Origin: DASXUG01 sp036504995
Lineage (GTDB): Bacteria; Pseudomonadota; Gammaproteobacteria; Burkholderiales; Methylophilaceae
NCBI GenBank assembly: GCA_036504995.1
Contig: DASXUG010000006.1
Coordinates: 62,001-126,000, forward strand
Reading direction: 5' to 3'
DNA length: 64,000 bases
In this document: in pieces, positions 50,634 through 60,324 of the stretch
Layout: each line of letters begins with the position of its first letter
Position numbering within the stretch: position 1 is the first letter of the stretch
Notes under the pieces: generated by a model
What the model was told of the DNA's origin: nothing
Seen by the model: only the letters and a program-made list of their open reading frames with translations
Databases searched by the model: none
Translations under genes and position numbers: made by a program

Positions 50634-51524
50634 ATGAACTTGAATAACACTATTATCAGCTTACCCTATGACAATTTTTCACCCAACACTGATGGTGATA
50701 CTTGCCTTACTTTAGCACAACATCTTGAATCTGGTGGTGTGCTTTTCTTACCACAATTAAGTTTTTCGATTGCCCCTGGGGAAATGGATTTTTTATCTGG
50801 TAAATGGTCAGATGGCAAATCAAAAAACATTTATCTACGCGGGGATAGTCGCAACTTACGCGGGGCAATAGCCGAGCCACAGGCGATACAAGGCATGACA
50901 CAAATGCTTGAGCGCTATACACACGCCGCTCAAACCCTGATTGGGGCGTTACTGCCTGCCTATATACCCCATGCCAAGACCGCCAATACCAGCTTGCGTT
51001 GCGCTGAGGCCGCAGGTAGAAAATCTAGCTGGCGCAAAGACGACCGTAGATTACATCCAGATGCGTTTCCATCCAAGCCCACCCATGGCGAGCGCATTTT
51101 GCGCGTTTTTTGCAATATTAATCCCGACGGTGAGCCACGTACGTGGAAAATAGGTGAGCCTTTTGCAGATATGGCAAAAAAATTCTTGCCCAAAGTTCCC
51201 CCTTACCAGAAATGGCAGGCAAAACTACTCAATATGGCTGGTGTAACCAAGAGTGTACGGGGTGAGTATGACCACATCATGCTGCATCTACATGACTTAG
51301 TAAAAGCGGACTTAGATTATCAACAACGCGCTCCTCAACTACAATTTGAATTCCCCGCTGGGTCAGCTTGGATAGTCTATTCAGATCAAGTACTACATGC
51401 TGTTTTGGCTGGACGCTGCATGTTAGAGCAAACCTTTCAGCTACCTCAACATGGTCTGTATGCGCCGCAAACATCACCATTAAGTCAGCTTGAGTTACTA
51501 CTGGGGCGTAAATTAGAAAATTAG
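50634..51524 (+). CDS. kdoO: Kdo 3-hydroxylase (Fe(II)/2-oxoglutarate dependent)
   Basis: A 296-residue protein starting at the ATG at 50634 (a GTG four codons earlier is also open). It resembles KdoO, which hydroxylates Kdo in lipopolysaccharide to Ko at the membrane. Visible are SLRCAEAAGRKSSWRKDDRR, RRLHPDAFPSKPTHGERILR (with the HxD iron ligands), FCNINPDGEPRTWKIGEPF and, toward the end, YSDQVLHAVLAG with the distal His. It has no signal peptide. It is convergent with the epimerase-like gene, overlapping by 4 bp. Confidence 0.85.
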   Translation: MNLNNTIISLPYDNFSPNTDGDTCLTLAQHLESGGVLFLPQLSFSIAPGEMDFLSGKWSDGKSKNIYLRGDSRNLRGAIAEPQAIQGMTQMLERYTHAAQTLIGALLPAYIPHAKTANTSLRCAEAAGRKSSWRKDDRRLHPDAFPSKPTHGERILRVFCNINPDGEPRTWKIGEPFADMAKKFLPKVPPYQKWQAKLLNMAGVTKSVRGEYDHIMLHLHDLVKADLDYQQRAPQLQFEFPAGSAWIVYSDQVLHAVLAGRCMLEQTFQLPQHGLYAPQTSPLSQLELLLGRKLEN

Positions 51525-52360
51525 GATTGCTCGCTTTTGAGCAGTGCCGTATAGCCTTGTTGATAGGTAGGATATTCAAACTCAAAACCGCTGGCCTGCA
51601 TACGCGCACTACTTAATCGCTTGCCGCCTGAAATAGCGGGTATATGTACCGACTGTGTATCCACACCTAATTGATCTGCGAGCCACAACAACACTTCATA
51701 TTGGCTAGTCGGTAGCTGGTCAGTCACGATATAACAATCATCCACTGCTTTTGCATGGACGACACTATCAATTAAGAAGTGAATAAAACTTGCTGCATCG
51801 TCTCGATGAATGCGGTTTGACCAACTATTATTCACAGGCCACTTGGTAACATCGCTAGCAAGACGTAGCATACGTGTGCGCTCAGGGCCGTATATGCCAG
51901 ACAACCTCAACACCGTCGTTTTGCATGTTAATGTTTTTAAAAGCTTTTCGCCTTGAGATAATCGCTCGCCACCAAAATCATTGGGAATAGCAGCCACAGT
52001 TTCATCTAATAGCGCGTCAACCTGCTGCCCGTATACACGGGTACTAGAAACAAAAAACACATGCTGAAGATTAGATTGTTGGATAGCGCTAAGTACATTA
52101 TGTAAACCATCCACATAATGCGCTTGATAGCTTTCGTCGGTAGCTGCATTTGCGGCAACGCAATAGACTACAATTTGTGGGCTGAGCGTTTGTAATATTT
52201 GGCAAGCATTGATATCAGTAACATCTGCTTGTATGGTTTCAATCCCGTGCGGTAGCGCTTGCGCACTGCGGCGTAGACCTAATACAGTATGTCCGCTTTG
52301 CATCAATCGTCGACCCAGTTCGCAACCTAAATCCCCACAACCAGCAATTAATACCTGCAC
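51521..52360 (-). CDS. NAD-dependent epimerase/dehydratase-like protein (YeeZ type)
   Basis: A 279-residue Rossmann protein. QVLIAGCGDLGCELGRRLMQ is the dinucleotide-binding motif, FFVSSTRVYGQQ the SDR-like catalytic Ser/Tyr region, and VLRLSGIYGPERTRML the extended-SDR block. The start is uncertain: GTG at 52360, 8 bases past the preceding stop, avoids overlap; a GTG at 52417 would overlap the peptidase gene by 50 bp. Its substrate is unknown. Confidence 0.82.
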   Translation of the reverse strand: MQVLIAGCGDLGCELGRRLMQSGHTVLGLRRSAQALPHGIETIQADVTDINACQILQTLSPQIVVYCVAANAATDESYQAHYVDGLHNVLSAIQQSNLQHVFFVSSTRVYGQQVDALLDETVAAIPNDFGGERLSQGEKLLKTLTCKTTVLRLSGIYGPERTRMLRLASDVTKWPVNNSWSNRIHRDDAASFIHFLIDSVVHAKAVDDCYIVTDQLPTSQYEVLLWLADQLGVDTQSVHIPAISGGKRLSSARMQASGFEFEYPTYQQGYTALLKSEQS

Positions 52361-52367
52361 AGAACTG

Positions 52368-53216
52368 TTAGCTAGCAAAGGTATTGCATTGCTTAATGTC
52401 GCCTTGCTGAATACCACGATTAAACCACTCTACCCGCTGCGCGGAACTGCCATGGGTGAAGGTTTCAGGTACTACGTAACCTTGCGCTTGCTTTTGTAGC
52501 TTATCATCGCCAATCGCCGTAGCAGCGTTGATGGCAGATTCAATATCCCCCTGCTCCAATATCGAGCGAGCTTGGTTAGCATGAAACGCCCACACGCCAG
52601 CTAGGCAGTCGGCTTGCAATTCCATCTTCACAGACAGGGCATTTGAAGCCGCCTCAGAACCAGCATGGCTACGCATGGATTGCACCTTGTCGGAAATACC
52701 CAATAAATTTTGCACATGGTGACCAACTTCATGGGCAATGACATAAGCTTCAGCGAACTCACCAGGGGCATGAAAGCGATCTTTAAGCTCTTGGTAGAAG
52801 GATAGGTCGATGTACACCTTGTGATCAGCAGGACAGTAAAATGGCCCCATCGCGGCTTGTCCTGCACCGCAAGCTGTTGGCGTCTCACCAGAAAACAACA
52901 CTAATTTGGGGTCTTCATACTCTTTGCCCATTTTGGCAAATAAATCATGCCATGTGTCTTCGGTATCTGCTAACACCATGGATACAAACTTAGTCATTTC
53001 ATCATTCGCTGGCTGACTCGCTGTTTGCGTTTGCTGAGTTGACGGCTGTAGGGCACCCACACCGTTTAGCACAACACTTGGATCTACCCCGAAGTACATA
53101 GCGACTAATGCTAACGCTATCGTCCCTAAACCAATTTTCCCGCCACTTGCGACTAGGCCACCTGAGCCACGGCGATCTTCAATATTGCTACTTTCGCGTT
53201 CGTTATCTAATCTCAT
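52368..53216 (-). CDS. Neutral zinc metallopeptidase, YpfJ family
   Basis: A 282-residue membrane-anchored protein. The start (MRLDNERESSNIEDRRGSGG) is the typical polar head of the family. A helix (LGTIALALVAMYFGV) anchors it, and the C-terminal domain has the zinc site HEVGHHVQNLLG. ACGAGQAAMGPFYCPADHKVYIDL and QADCLAGVWA are other hallmarks. The physiological substrate of this family is not known. Confidence 0.92.
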   Translation of the reverse strand: MRLDNERESSNIEDRRGSGGLVASGGKIGLGTIALALVAMYFGVDPSVVLNGVGALQPSTQQTQTASQPANDEMTKFVSMVLADTEDTWHDLFAKMGKEYEDPKLVLFSGETPTACGAGQAAMGPFYCPADHKVYIDLSFYQELKDRFHAPGEFAEAYVIAHEVGHHVQNLLGISDKVQSMRSHAGSEAASNALSVKMELQADCLAGVWAFHANQARSILEQGDIESAINAATAIGDDKLQKQAQGYVVPETFTHGSSAQRVEWFNRGIQQGDIKQCNTFAS

Positions 53217-53250
53217 TGTGCCTCCGCTAGCCTATTTACCCACTGGCTGA

Positions 53251-53817
53251 TTACGATTGAAATGGTTGCCAAAGCCCTTGCAAGTATTTTTCAGCCCATA
53301 ATAATGCTACGATGGTCTTACCATCGGTAATTTCACCGCGTTGCACCATCGCTAAACAATCAGCTAAACTTGCCTCAAACAGTTGAAGCGCTTCATCTTC
53401 ATCACGTTTATGCTCACCTTGTTTTAAGTTTTTGGCAAGATATATGTGTATCACTTCATTTGAGTAGCCTATACACGGATGCTGCAAGGCCAGATACACC
53501 CACTCATCGGCGGTATAGCCCGTCTCTTCGAGCAACTCACGCTGTCCAGTGAGTAAAGGGGCTTCCCCATGATCTATTTTACCAGCTGGCAACTCGATAA
53601 ATACACGGTTCAGTGGATAACGAAATTGGCGCTCTAACACTAGATTACCATTAGGGAGTATCGCCACGATTACAACAGCACCTGGATGTATCACATACTC
53701 ACGCTGACTTTGTCCACCGTTAGGTAAGCGCACTTGGTCACGTTTAGCTAACAACATCCCGCCTTGGGCGATAATCTCGGAAGAAATACAGGTTTCGATT
53801 AAATCTAAATCTTTCAT
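53251..53817 (-). CDS. nudF: Nudix hydrolase, ADP-ribose pyrophosphatase type
   Basis: A 188-residue protein with the Nudix box GEAPLLTGQRELLEETGYTA and the NudF-like N-terminal half (VIVAILPNGNLVLERQFRYP, followed by FIELPAGKIDHG). Likely hydrolyses ADP-ribose. It precedes the zinc peptidase by 34 bp and follows the DUF2818 gene closely. Confidence 0.88.
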   Translation of the reverse strand: MKDLDLIETCISSEIIAQGGMLLAKRDQVRLPNGGQSQREYVIHPGAVVIVAILPNGNLVLERQFRYPLNRVFIELPAGKIDHGEAPLLTGQRELLEETGYTADEWVYLALQHPCIGYSNEVIHIYLAKNLKQGEHKRDEDEALQLFEASLADCLAMVQRGEITDGKTIVALLWAEKYLQGLWQPFQS

Positions 53818-53835
53818 GATTTACCTTTAGCGCTT

Positions 53836-54126
53836 TTAAGCTTTTTTCCAGAAAAAACGATACACAAAGCCTGGAAATGAAAACACCAAAAACATACAAG
53901 CGGTAATCGTGTAAAACTCCCATTTTTTCGGTTCAATTTGCCCCATGGTCGATTGCTCTGCATAAAGTGCAATTGCCCCCATAATCAAGTAAATCACAAT
54001 CAACTCAAGCAAACACCAACCCGCTGATTTAGGTTGTTTTACTGGATAGACGTAAAATAAACGGTCAGAAAACCAAGGCAAGTTGGCTGCCAAAATGGCG
54101 AGTAATACTAAAATTGTTTGAGTCAT
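53836..54126 (-). CDS. DUF2818 membrane protein downstream of nuoN
   Basis: A 96-residue protein with three hydrophobic segments (LVLLAILAANLPWF, LELIVIYLIMGAIALY and FYTITACMFLVFSFPGFVY) and the DUF2818 pattern SAGWCLLELIVIYL. It follows nuoN by 117 bp on the same strand, as in many betaproteobacteria, so it may relate to complex I, although its role is unproven. Confidence 0.85.
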   Translation of the reverse strand: MTQTILVLLAILAANLPWFSDRLFYVYPVKQPKSAGWCLLELIVIYLIMGAIALYAEQSTMGQIEPKKWEFYTITACMFLVFSFPGFVYRFFWKKA

Positions 54127-54243
54127 GAGCTAGCAGTTCGTATTTTGAAAGTGATATTTCAGTGGAAAGAGGAAGTGATTATGTCAATTTAGCCTAGATT
54201 TGGCTAGCAGTTTACAAGCTCAAGAAGGTGTAAGCCTACTATA

Positions 54244-55692
54244 TTATTGTAAACTGTGACCAATGGCGTATGCGCATATATCCATCAAACGTTGCGGCAT
54301 GATTCCTAGTGCTAATAAGCCCAGCGCGTTCACGCTTAGCACCATATTCATTTCAGGGTAATTGATGATTGGGCTATGATCCACAGGCTCGTCAAAATAC
54401 ATTAATTTAACGATACGCAAGTAGTAAAAAGCGCCGATCACTGCCATCAGCACAGCAAATACCACTATCCAGATATAGCCCGCCTGCAAGGCCGCTTGCA
54501 ACACGGTAAACTTAGCGTAGAACCCCAGCGTTGGCGGCACACCAGCCATTGAAAACATGGTGATAAGCATCAGAAAAGCAAACCATGGACTACGTTGATT
54601 TAGCCCTTTTAAGTCATTTAAGTTTTCCGCTTCAAAGCCTTTACGTGAGAGTAATAACATCACACCAAAACCCGACAAGGTCATTAACACATAAGAAACA
54701 ATATAGAACATCGCAGAAGCATAGCCGTTGATGCTCACACTCATAAAGCCAAATAACAGAAAACCGACATGCGAAATGGTGGAGTATGCAAACATGCGTT
54801 TAAGATTGGTTTGTGCAATCGCAGTAATATTACCAATGGCTATCGACATCACCGCCATAATGACCAGCATACCCTGCCAATCAATCGCCAGCACATACAG
54901 GCCCTGCACTAATATGCGCATCATAAATGCAAACGCAGCCAGTTTAGTGACAGAACCAATAAATAAGGTAATAGCCGTAGGCGAGCCTTCATATACATCA
55001 GGCACCCACATTTGGAAAGGTACCGCGCCTAATTTAAACGCTAAACCAGCCACGATAAATACCAGACCAAGTATCAGCACTGGATGATCTTGCGCACCAC
55101 TTAGCAAAGCATTTGCTACTTCTGAAATATTCAAACTACCTGTGGCGCCATACATCATCGACATGCCGTATAACAGCATGCCAGAAGCCAGCGCACCCAG
55201 CACAAAATACTTCATCGCGGCTTCTGTCGCACGTGGATTATCGCGATCTAATGCGACTAAAGCATATAAGCTTAAAGAGAGTAACTCCAACCCCATGTAT
55301 AGCGTCAAAAAGTGTTGCCCCGATACCATCAGCATCATGCCTAATAGCGCGAACAATATTAGTGCATAAAACTCACCGCGGAACATACCGCGCAAAGTAA
55401 TATAGCTGCGACTATAAATCAACACCATTGAGGTACTGAGATAAAGCATCAGTTTCAATACGTCAGCCAGCGGGTCATCCACAAACATATTATTGAATGC
55501 ATAACCCACAGAGCCAGTCATTGTGCTGGTGGTTAAGAACGCAGCCCCCAGCAGGGTAACTTGCGCCAAGATAAAAATCACGATGCGATTGGCAGGTTTA
55601 ATGAATAAATCGAGCAAGAGGATGGTCATTGCCATCAACAGTACAAACATCTCTGGCAGAACGGAATAGAGGTCGTTTAGGATTGCGTTCAT
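54244..55692 (-). CDS. nuoN: NADH-quinone oxidoreductase subunit N
   Basis: A 482-residue antiporter-like subunit of complex I with about 14 helices. The core KLGAVPFQMWVPDVYEGSPTA includes the conserved proton-path lysine, and KRMFAYSTISHVGFLLFG is the central Lys/His region. Complete. Starts 3 bp after the nuoM stop. Confidence 0.96.
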   Translation of the reverse strand: MNAILNDLYSVLPEMFVLLMAMTILLLDLFIKPANRIVIFILAQVTLLGAAFLTTSTMTGSVGYAFNNMFVDDPLADVLKLMLYLSTSMVLIYSRSYITLRGMFRGEFYALILFALLGMMLMVSGQHFLTLYMGLELLSLSLYALVALDRDNPRATEAAMKYFVLGALASGMLLYGMSMMYGATGSLNISEVANALLSGAQDHPVLILGLVFIVAGLAFKLGAVPFQMWVPDVYEGSPTAITLFIGSVTKLAAFAFMMRILVQGLYVLAIDWQGMLVIMAVMSIAIGNITAIAQTNLKRMFAYSTISHVGFLLFGFMSVSINGYASAMFYIVSYVLMTLSGFGVMLLLSRKGFEAENLNDLKGLNQRSPWFAFLMLITMFSMAGVPPTLGFYAKFTVLQAALQAGYIWIVVFAVLMAVIGAFYYLRIVKLMYFDEPVDHSPIINYPEMNMVLSVNALGLLALGIMPQRLMDICAYAIGHSLQ

Positions 55693-55695
55693 TGA

Positions 55696-57180
55696 TTAAA
55701 TTCCTGGCAACTTAGTGTGCGCCATATGTTCTAGTAACTGGCTGACTGTAGCATGCGTCATTTCTGTTACAGGCGCAGGATATAAGCCCATCGCCAACAC
55801 CATAAACGCTAGCACTGCAAGAATAAGAAACTCACGTGCATTAATGTCTTTCAATTCAGCCACATGGCTATTGGCTATGTCGCCAAAATAAACACGCTTG
55901 ACCATCCACAGCGTGTAAGCCGCACCAAAAATCAGCGTGGTCGAGGCAAGCACTGCCCACCAGAAGTTAACTTGTATCGTCGCTAAAATCACCATAAACT
56001 CACCGACAAAGCCTGACGTACCAGGCAAGCCAGCATTTGCCATGGCAAACAATACTGCAAAGGCAGTAAACACAGGCATGGTGTTTACGACACCGCCGTA
56101 ATCGGCAATTTGACGAGAGTGCATGCGGTCATATAACACACCTACGCTCAAAAACATCGCGCTTGAGATAAAGCCATGCGAGATCATCTGTACGATTGCG
56201 CCATCCATCCCCAATGGGTTGAAAATAAAAAAGCCTAGCGTAACAAAACCCATATGTGAAATGGATGAGTAAGCGATCAGTTTTTTCATATCTTTTTGCA
56301 CTAGCGCTACCAATGCAATATACACCACCGCAATCAATGACAAGGTAATCATAAAGCCTGACAGGTATTGCGCAGCATCTGGCGCAATCGGCATAGCAAA
56401 GCGCAGGAAGCTATAGCCGCCAAGCTTTAGTGCAATCGCTGCTAGCACCACAGAACCGCCCGTAGGCGCCTCAACGTGGGCATCTGGCAACCAAGTGTGC
56501 ACGGGCCACATAGGCACCTTGACCGCAAACGCCATAAAAAAGGCTAAGAAAATCAAAATTTGTACGTTCATTGGCAACTGCATTTGGTAGTAGTCAACCA
56601 ACTCGAAACTATTACTTTGATGATACAGATAGATAAATGCCACCAGCATCAGCAAAGAGCCTAGCAAGGTGTAGAGAAAGAACTTAATGGTCGCGTATAC
56701 ACGATTCGGCCCGCCCCAAATCCCAATGACTAGGAACATGGGAATCAGCATAGCCTCCCAAAACACGTAGTACAAAATGGCATCCAGCGCACTAAAAACA
56801 CCAATCATGATGCCTGACATAATGAGGAACGAGGCCATGTACTGCGCCACACGCTTTTGAATTACTTCCCAAGCCGCAATAACCACGATAATAGTAGTAA
56901 AACTTGTGAGCAAGATCAGTGGTACGGCAATACCATCTGCACCCAAGTGATAGTTGATGTTAAACGCTGGAATCCAAGCAAACCCTTCTTGGAATTGAAA
57001 GCCACCATCTGCGTAATCGAAACCTGTGTACAGCGGCAAGGTGACTAGAAAGCCTGCAATTGCGCCAACCAAAGCAAGCCAGCGTGCCATTTTTGCGTTT
57101 TTATCATCGCCAGTGCACAGCACTAGCACACCAGCTAAAATAGGCACCCAAATTGAGAGGCTTAATGTGTGCGAATCCAC
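55696..57180 (-). CDS. nuoM: NADH-quinone oxidoreductase subunit M
   Basis: A 494-residue antiporter-like subunit with about 14 helices. WEAMLIPMFLVIGIWGG contains the conserved Glu, FAVKVPMWPVHTWLPDAHVE and KKLIAYSSISHMGFVTLG the conserved lysines. It starts at a GTG directly after the TAA of an 18-codon upstream frame. Confidence 0.96.
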   Translation of the reverse strand: MDSHTLSLSIWVPILAGVLVLCTGDDKNAKMARWLALVGAIAGFLVTLPLYTGFDYADGGFQFQEGFAWIPAFNINYHLGADGIAVPLILLTSFTTIIVVIAAWEVIQKRVAQYMASFLIMSGIMIGVFSALDAILYYVFWEAMLIPMFLVIGIWGGPNRVYATIKFFLYTLLGSLLMLVAFIYLYHQSNSFELVDYYQMQLPMNVQILIFLAFFMAFAVKVPMWPVHTWLPDAHVEAPTGGSVVLAAIALKLGGYSFLRFAMPIAPDAAQYLSGFMITLSLIAVVYIALVALVQKDMKKLIAYSSISHMGFVTLGFFIFNPLGMDGAIVQMISHGFISSAMFLSVGVLYDRMHSRQIADYGGVVNTMPVFTAFAVLFAMANAGLPGTSGFVGEFMVILATIQVNFWWAVLASTTLIFGAAYTLWMVKRVYFGDIANSHVAELKDINAREFLILAVLAFMVLAMGLYPAPVTEMTHATVSQLLEHMAHTKLPGI

Positions 57181-57237
57181 TTATTGAACTTTCTTATAAT
57201 GGTCATGCTGATAGTAATCTTGCTTATATTTATTCAT
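57181..57237 (-). CDS. Possible 18-residue leader ORF before nuoM
   Basis: Between nuoL and nuoM an ATG opens MNKYKQDYYQHDHYKKVQ, whose TAA abuts the nuoM GTG (TAAGTG). The exact abutment suggests translational coupling. Against it, there is no good ribosome site before its ATG, and the whole gap is only 70 bp. Confidence 0.25.
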   Translation of the reverse strand: MNKYKQDYYQHDHYKKVQ

Positions 57238-57250
57238 TGTGGCGTACCGA

Positions 57251-59290
57251 TTAGACTTTCATAAACAAGCTAAGTAGTAAAAATACGCCAATAATCATGG
57301 CGAACGCGTAGTGATAAATCATGCCGGATTGTAATTGTCTAACTAAGCCAGAGGCTAGCGCTACGACTTTGGCGGTACCGTTCACCATGACCCCATCAAT
57401 TAAATCGACATCGCCACGCACCCACAACTTCCGCCCGATTAGCCTTGCACCCCCTGCAAATACTTTTTCGTTGAAAGCATCAAAGCCATATTTATTTTCT
57501 AAAATACAGTGAATCCAACTTAATTTCTTCTGGATAGCGGCTGGAATATCTGGACGCTTCATGTAGAAGAACCATGACAACAAAACGCCTGCACTGGCCA
57601 GAATAAATGGCAATGAAGTAAATGCTTCCAATGCCATTTCTAAAGCACCGTGAAAGTGATGTGCCAACTCACGCATAACAGGATGCGCATCTGAGTTTAC
57701 AAAAATAACGCCCCTGAAAAACTCGCCATACAACATTGGCTCAACGGCAATATAGCCAATAACGACGGAAGGAATGGCTAAGGCAATCAAAGGGAAGGTA
57801 ACGACCCAAGGTGACTCATGTGGTTTATCATGTGGGCCTAAGCCGTGGTGATGCCCGTGATCGTCATGGTCATCATGTGCATGCGTGTCATGCGGTTTGG
57901 CGATCATCCAGCGCTCTTTGCCATGGAATACCAAGAAGTACATGCGGAAGGAATAAAAAGCTGTCACAAACACGCCGACAACTACTGAAAAATAAGCATA
58001 ACCGCTACCCGTGATATGCGACATACCAACCGCTTCAATAATGGAATCTTTTGAGTAAAAGCCTGAGAAGAACGGTGTACCAATTAGGGCTAAAGAGCCA
58101 ACCAACGAGGTTAACCAAGTAATAGGCATATATTTACGCAAACCACCCATGTTGCGAATATCTTGGTCGTGATGCATGCCCATAATCACAGAGCCAGCGC
58201 CTAAGAACAATAAGGCCTTGAAGAAAGCATGAGTCATTAAGTGGAAAATAGCCACTGAGTAGGCAGATGCCCCTAAGGCAACCGTCATATAACCTAACTG
58301 TGAAAGTGTGGAGTATGCCACCACACGCTTAATATCATTTTGGATAATGCCTAAGAAGCCCATAAACAAGGCTGTTGTTGCTCCTATCACCATCACAAAC
58401 GAAAGCGCTGTGGTTGATAGCTCAAACAGTGGTGACATACGCGCCACCATAAAGATACCCGCGGTTACCATGGTTGCCGCGTGAATCAATGCAGAAATTG
58501 GCGTTGGGCCTTCCATTGAATCTGGCAGCCACACATGTAATGGCACTTGTGCAGATTTACCCATAGCGCCGATAAATAGCAAAATACAAATCACCGTCAT
58601 CAGTGACCATTGTGTATTGGGAAACCATGCCGTTGCAGGAATTAAGGTAATCATTTGATCCGCCATGTGCGGCGCGATTGAGAATACAGCAGCGTAGTCT
58701 AGGCTGCCCATAAAATACAGAATCAGACCGATGCCTAACAAGAAGCCAAAGTCGCCTACCCGATTGACTAGAAATGCTTTCATATTGGCATAAACCGCTG
58801 TTGGTCGGGTGTACCAGAAGCCAATCAGTAAGTAAGAAACCAACCCTACGGCTTCCCAGCCAAAGAACAGTTGCATAAAGTTATTGGCCATGACCAACAT
58901 CAGCATGGAAAAAGTAAACAATGAAATATAGCTAAAAAAGCGGCTATAGCCTGAGTCTTCATGCATGTAACCGATGGTGTATATATGCACCATAAGTGAA
59001 ACAAAAGTCACGACCACCATCATCATGGCTGTCAAACGATCCACCAAGAAACCAACTTCAAAACTCACGCCACCGCTGGTTAGCCAAGTATAAACGGTGC
59101 CGTTGAACACATGCCCTTGCATCGCATCTAACAACACATAAAAAGACAAACCAAACGCCCCTGCCACACCAGCAATGGTAATGACATGTGCCATTGCGCG
59201 CGGCATCATGCGGCCAAACAGCCCGACAACAATCGCGCCGATCAGTGGCAATAGCGCTGTGAGTAGGTAAATATTTTCCATGTCAGTCAT
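57251..59290 (-). CDS. nuoL: NADH-quinone oxidoreductase subunit L
   Basis: A 679-residue antiporter-like subunit, about 16 helices plus the long lateral helix region at the C-terminus. LFFGWEAVGLVSYLLIGFW, GKSAQVPLHVWLPDSMEGPT and KRVVAYSTLSQLGYMTVALG are the conserved charged segments. A His/Asp-rich loop (about residues 463-493, with HAHDDHDDHGHHHG) may bind metal. Starts 53 bp after nuoK. Confidence 0.96.
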   Translation of the reverse strand: MTDMENIYLLTALLPLIGAIVVGLFGRMMPRAMAHVITIAGVAGAFGLSFYVLLDAMQGHVFNGTVYTWLTSGGVSFEVGFLVDRLTAMMMVVVTFVSLMVHIYTIGYMHEDSGYSRFFSYISLFTFSMLMLVMANNFMQLFFGWEAVGLVSYLLIGFWYTRPTAVYANMKAFLVNRVGDFGFLLGIGLILYFMGSLDYAAVFSIAPHMADQMITLIPATAWFPNTQWSLMTVICILLFIGAMGKSAQVPLHVWLPDSMEGPTPISALIHAATMVTAGIFMVARMSPLFELSTTALSFVMVIGATTALFMGFLGIIQNDIKRVVAYSTLSQLGYMTVALGASAYSVAIFHLMTHAFFKALLFLGAGSVIMGMHHDQDIRNMGGLRKYMPITWLTSLVGSLALIGTPFFSGFYSKDSIIEAVGMSHITGSGYAYFSVVVGVFVTAFYSFRMYFLVFHGKERWMIAKPHDTHAHDDHDDHGHHHGLGPHDKPHESPWVVTFPLIALAIPSVVIGYIAVEPMLYGEFFRGVIFVNSDAHPVMRELAHHFHGALEMALEAFTSLPFILASAGVLLSWFFYMKRPDIPAAIQKKLSWIHCILENKYGFDAFNEKVFAGGARLIGRKLWVRGDVDLIDGVMVNGTAKVVALASGLVRQLQSGMIYHYAFAMIIGVFLLLSLFMKV

Positions 59291-59343
59291 GTTTAATTTT
59301 TCTCAGACTAAATATGCTTGTTATAAGCTATTGGCTTTGAGTT

Positions 59344-59649
59344 TTACCCTTTCAACTGGTCTAAATCGTCAACATTGATTGTGTTGAGATTTCTAAATAG
59401 CACAACAAGAATGGCCAAGCCTATGGCTGATTCAGCAGCTGCGACGGTTAGAATAAAAAACACAAAAACCTGCCCAGCAATATCATTCATATAGTGTGAA
59501 AATGCAATGAAATTGAGGTTCACCGCCAGCAACATCAACTCAATGGCCATTAACAACACAATCACATTTTTGCGATTGAGGAATATACCAACGACGCTAA
59601 TCGCAAATAGCAGCGCGCCGAGAATAAGGTAATGCGACAGAGTAACCAT
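59344..59649 (-). CDS. nuoK: NADH-quinone oxidoreductase subunit K
   Basis: A 101-residue three-helix subunit of the proton channel E-domain. LMAIELMLLAVNLNFIAFS and FFILTVAAAESAIGLAILV carry the two essential membrane glutamates. The start overlaps the nuoJ stop by 1 bp. Confidence 0.97.
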   Translation of the reverse strand: MVTLSHYLILGALLFAISVVGIFLNRKNVIVLLMAIELMLLAVNLNFIAFSHYMNDIAGQVFVFFILTVAAAESAIGLAILVVLFRNLNTINVDDLDQLKG

Positions 59650-60290
59650 TACGCTTGCTCCTGATTGGGCTTAGCTTCGACTTCCGCAGCCATACTGACC
59701 ATACGGATACGGTCTGCACGTTTCACTTTCACTTGCTCCGCAGGGTCCATTGATTTTGTATCTTTACGATCACGCAAAGTTAAGGCAATCGCTGCGACAA
59801 TCGCGACTAATAGCACGACAGATGCTAGCTCAAACGGCAACAGATATTGGGTATACAGCTCATGACCCAGTTCTGCTGTGTTGCTATAGCCAGCCAAATG
59901 CTTGGTGGGTGCACTGACCCGCTCGGAGCCAAAATGCTTGCTGCCCAGAATCATCACCATTTCAACCGCCATAAGCACACCGATTAAGCCAGCCATTGGC
60001 AAGTAGTCCCAAAAGCCTTCTCGTAACTTATCCAGATTAATATCCAGCATCATCACCACGAACAGGAACAACACCATCACAGCACCCACATACACTAGCA
60101 CCAGAGCAATGGCTAAAAACTCAGCCTCCAGTAATAACCAAATGCCAGCAGCAGTAAAAAAGGCGAGTACTAGAAATAACGCAGCATGTACTGGGTTACG
60201 TGCAGTAATCACACGCAAACCAGCAAACAGCAATATGGCTGCCAGTGCGTAAAACACATAATCTTGAAATATAAGGTGTTGAAATATCAT
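59649..60290 (-). CDS. nuoJ: NADH-quinone oxidoreductase subunit J
   Basis: A 213-residue five-helix subunit. NPVHAALFLVLAFFTAAGIW, EFLAIALVLVYVGAVMVLFL and LFVVMMLDINLDKLREG are family motifs. The C-terminal tail (residues about 175-213) is polar and longer than in E. coli, a betaproteobacterial feature. Confidence 0.96.
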   Translation of the reverse strand: MIFQHLIFQDYVFYALAAILLFAGLRVITARNPVHAALFLVLAFFTAAGIWLLLEAEFLAIALVLVYVGAVMVLFLFVVMMLDINLDKLREGFWDYLPMAGLIGVLMAVEMVMILGSKHFGSERVSAPTKHLAGYSNTAELGHELYTQYLLPFELASVVLLVAIVAAIALTLRDRKDTKSMDPAEQVKVKRADRIRMVSMAAEVEAKPNQEQA

Positions 60291-60324
60291 AAATTAACTT
60301 TGGTTTGATTCACTCTCATTGGCC

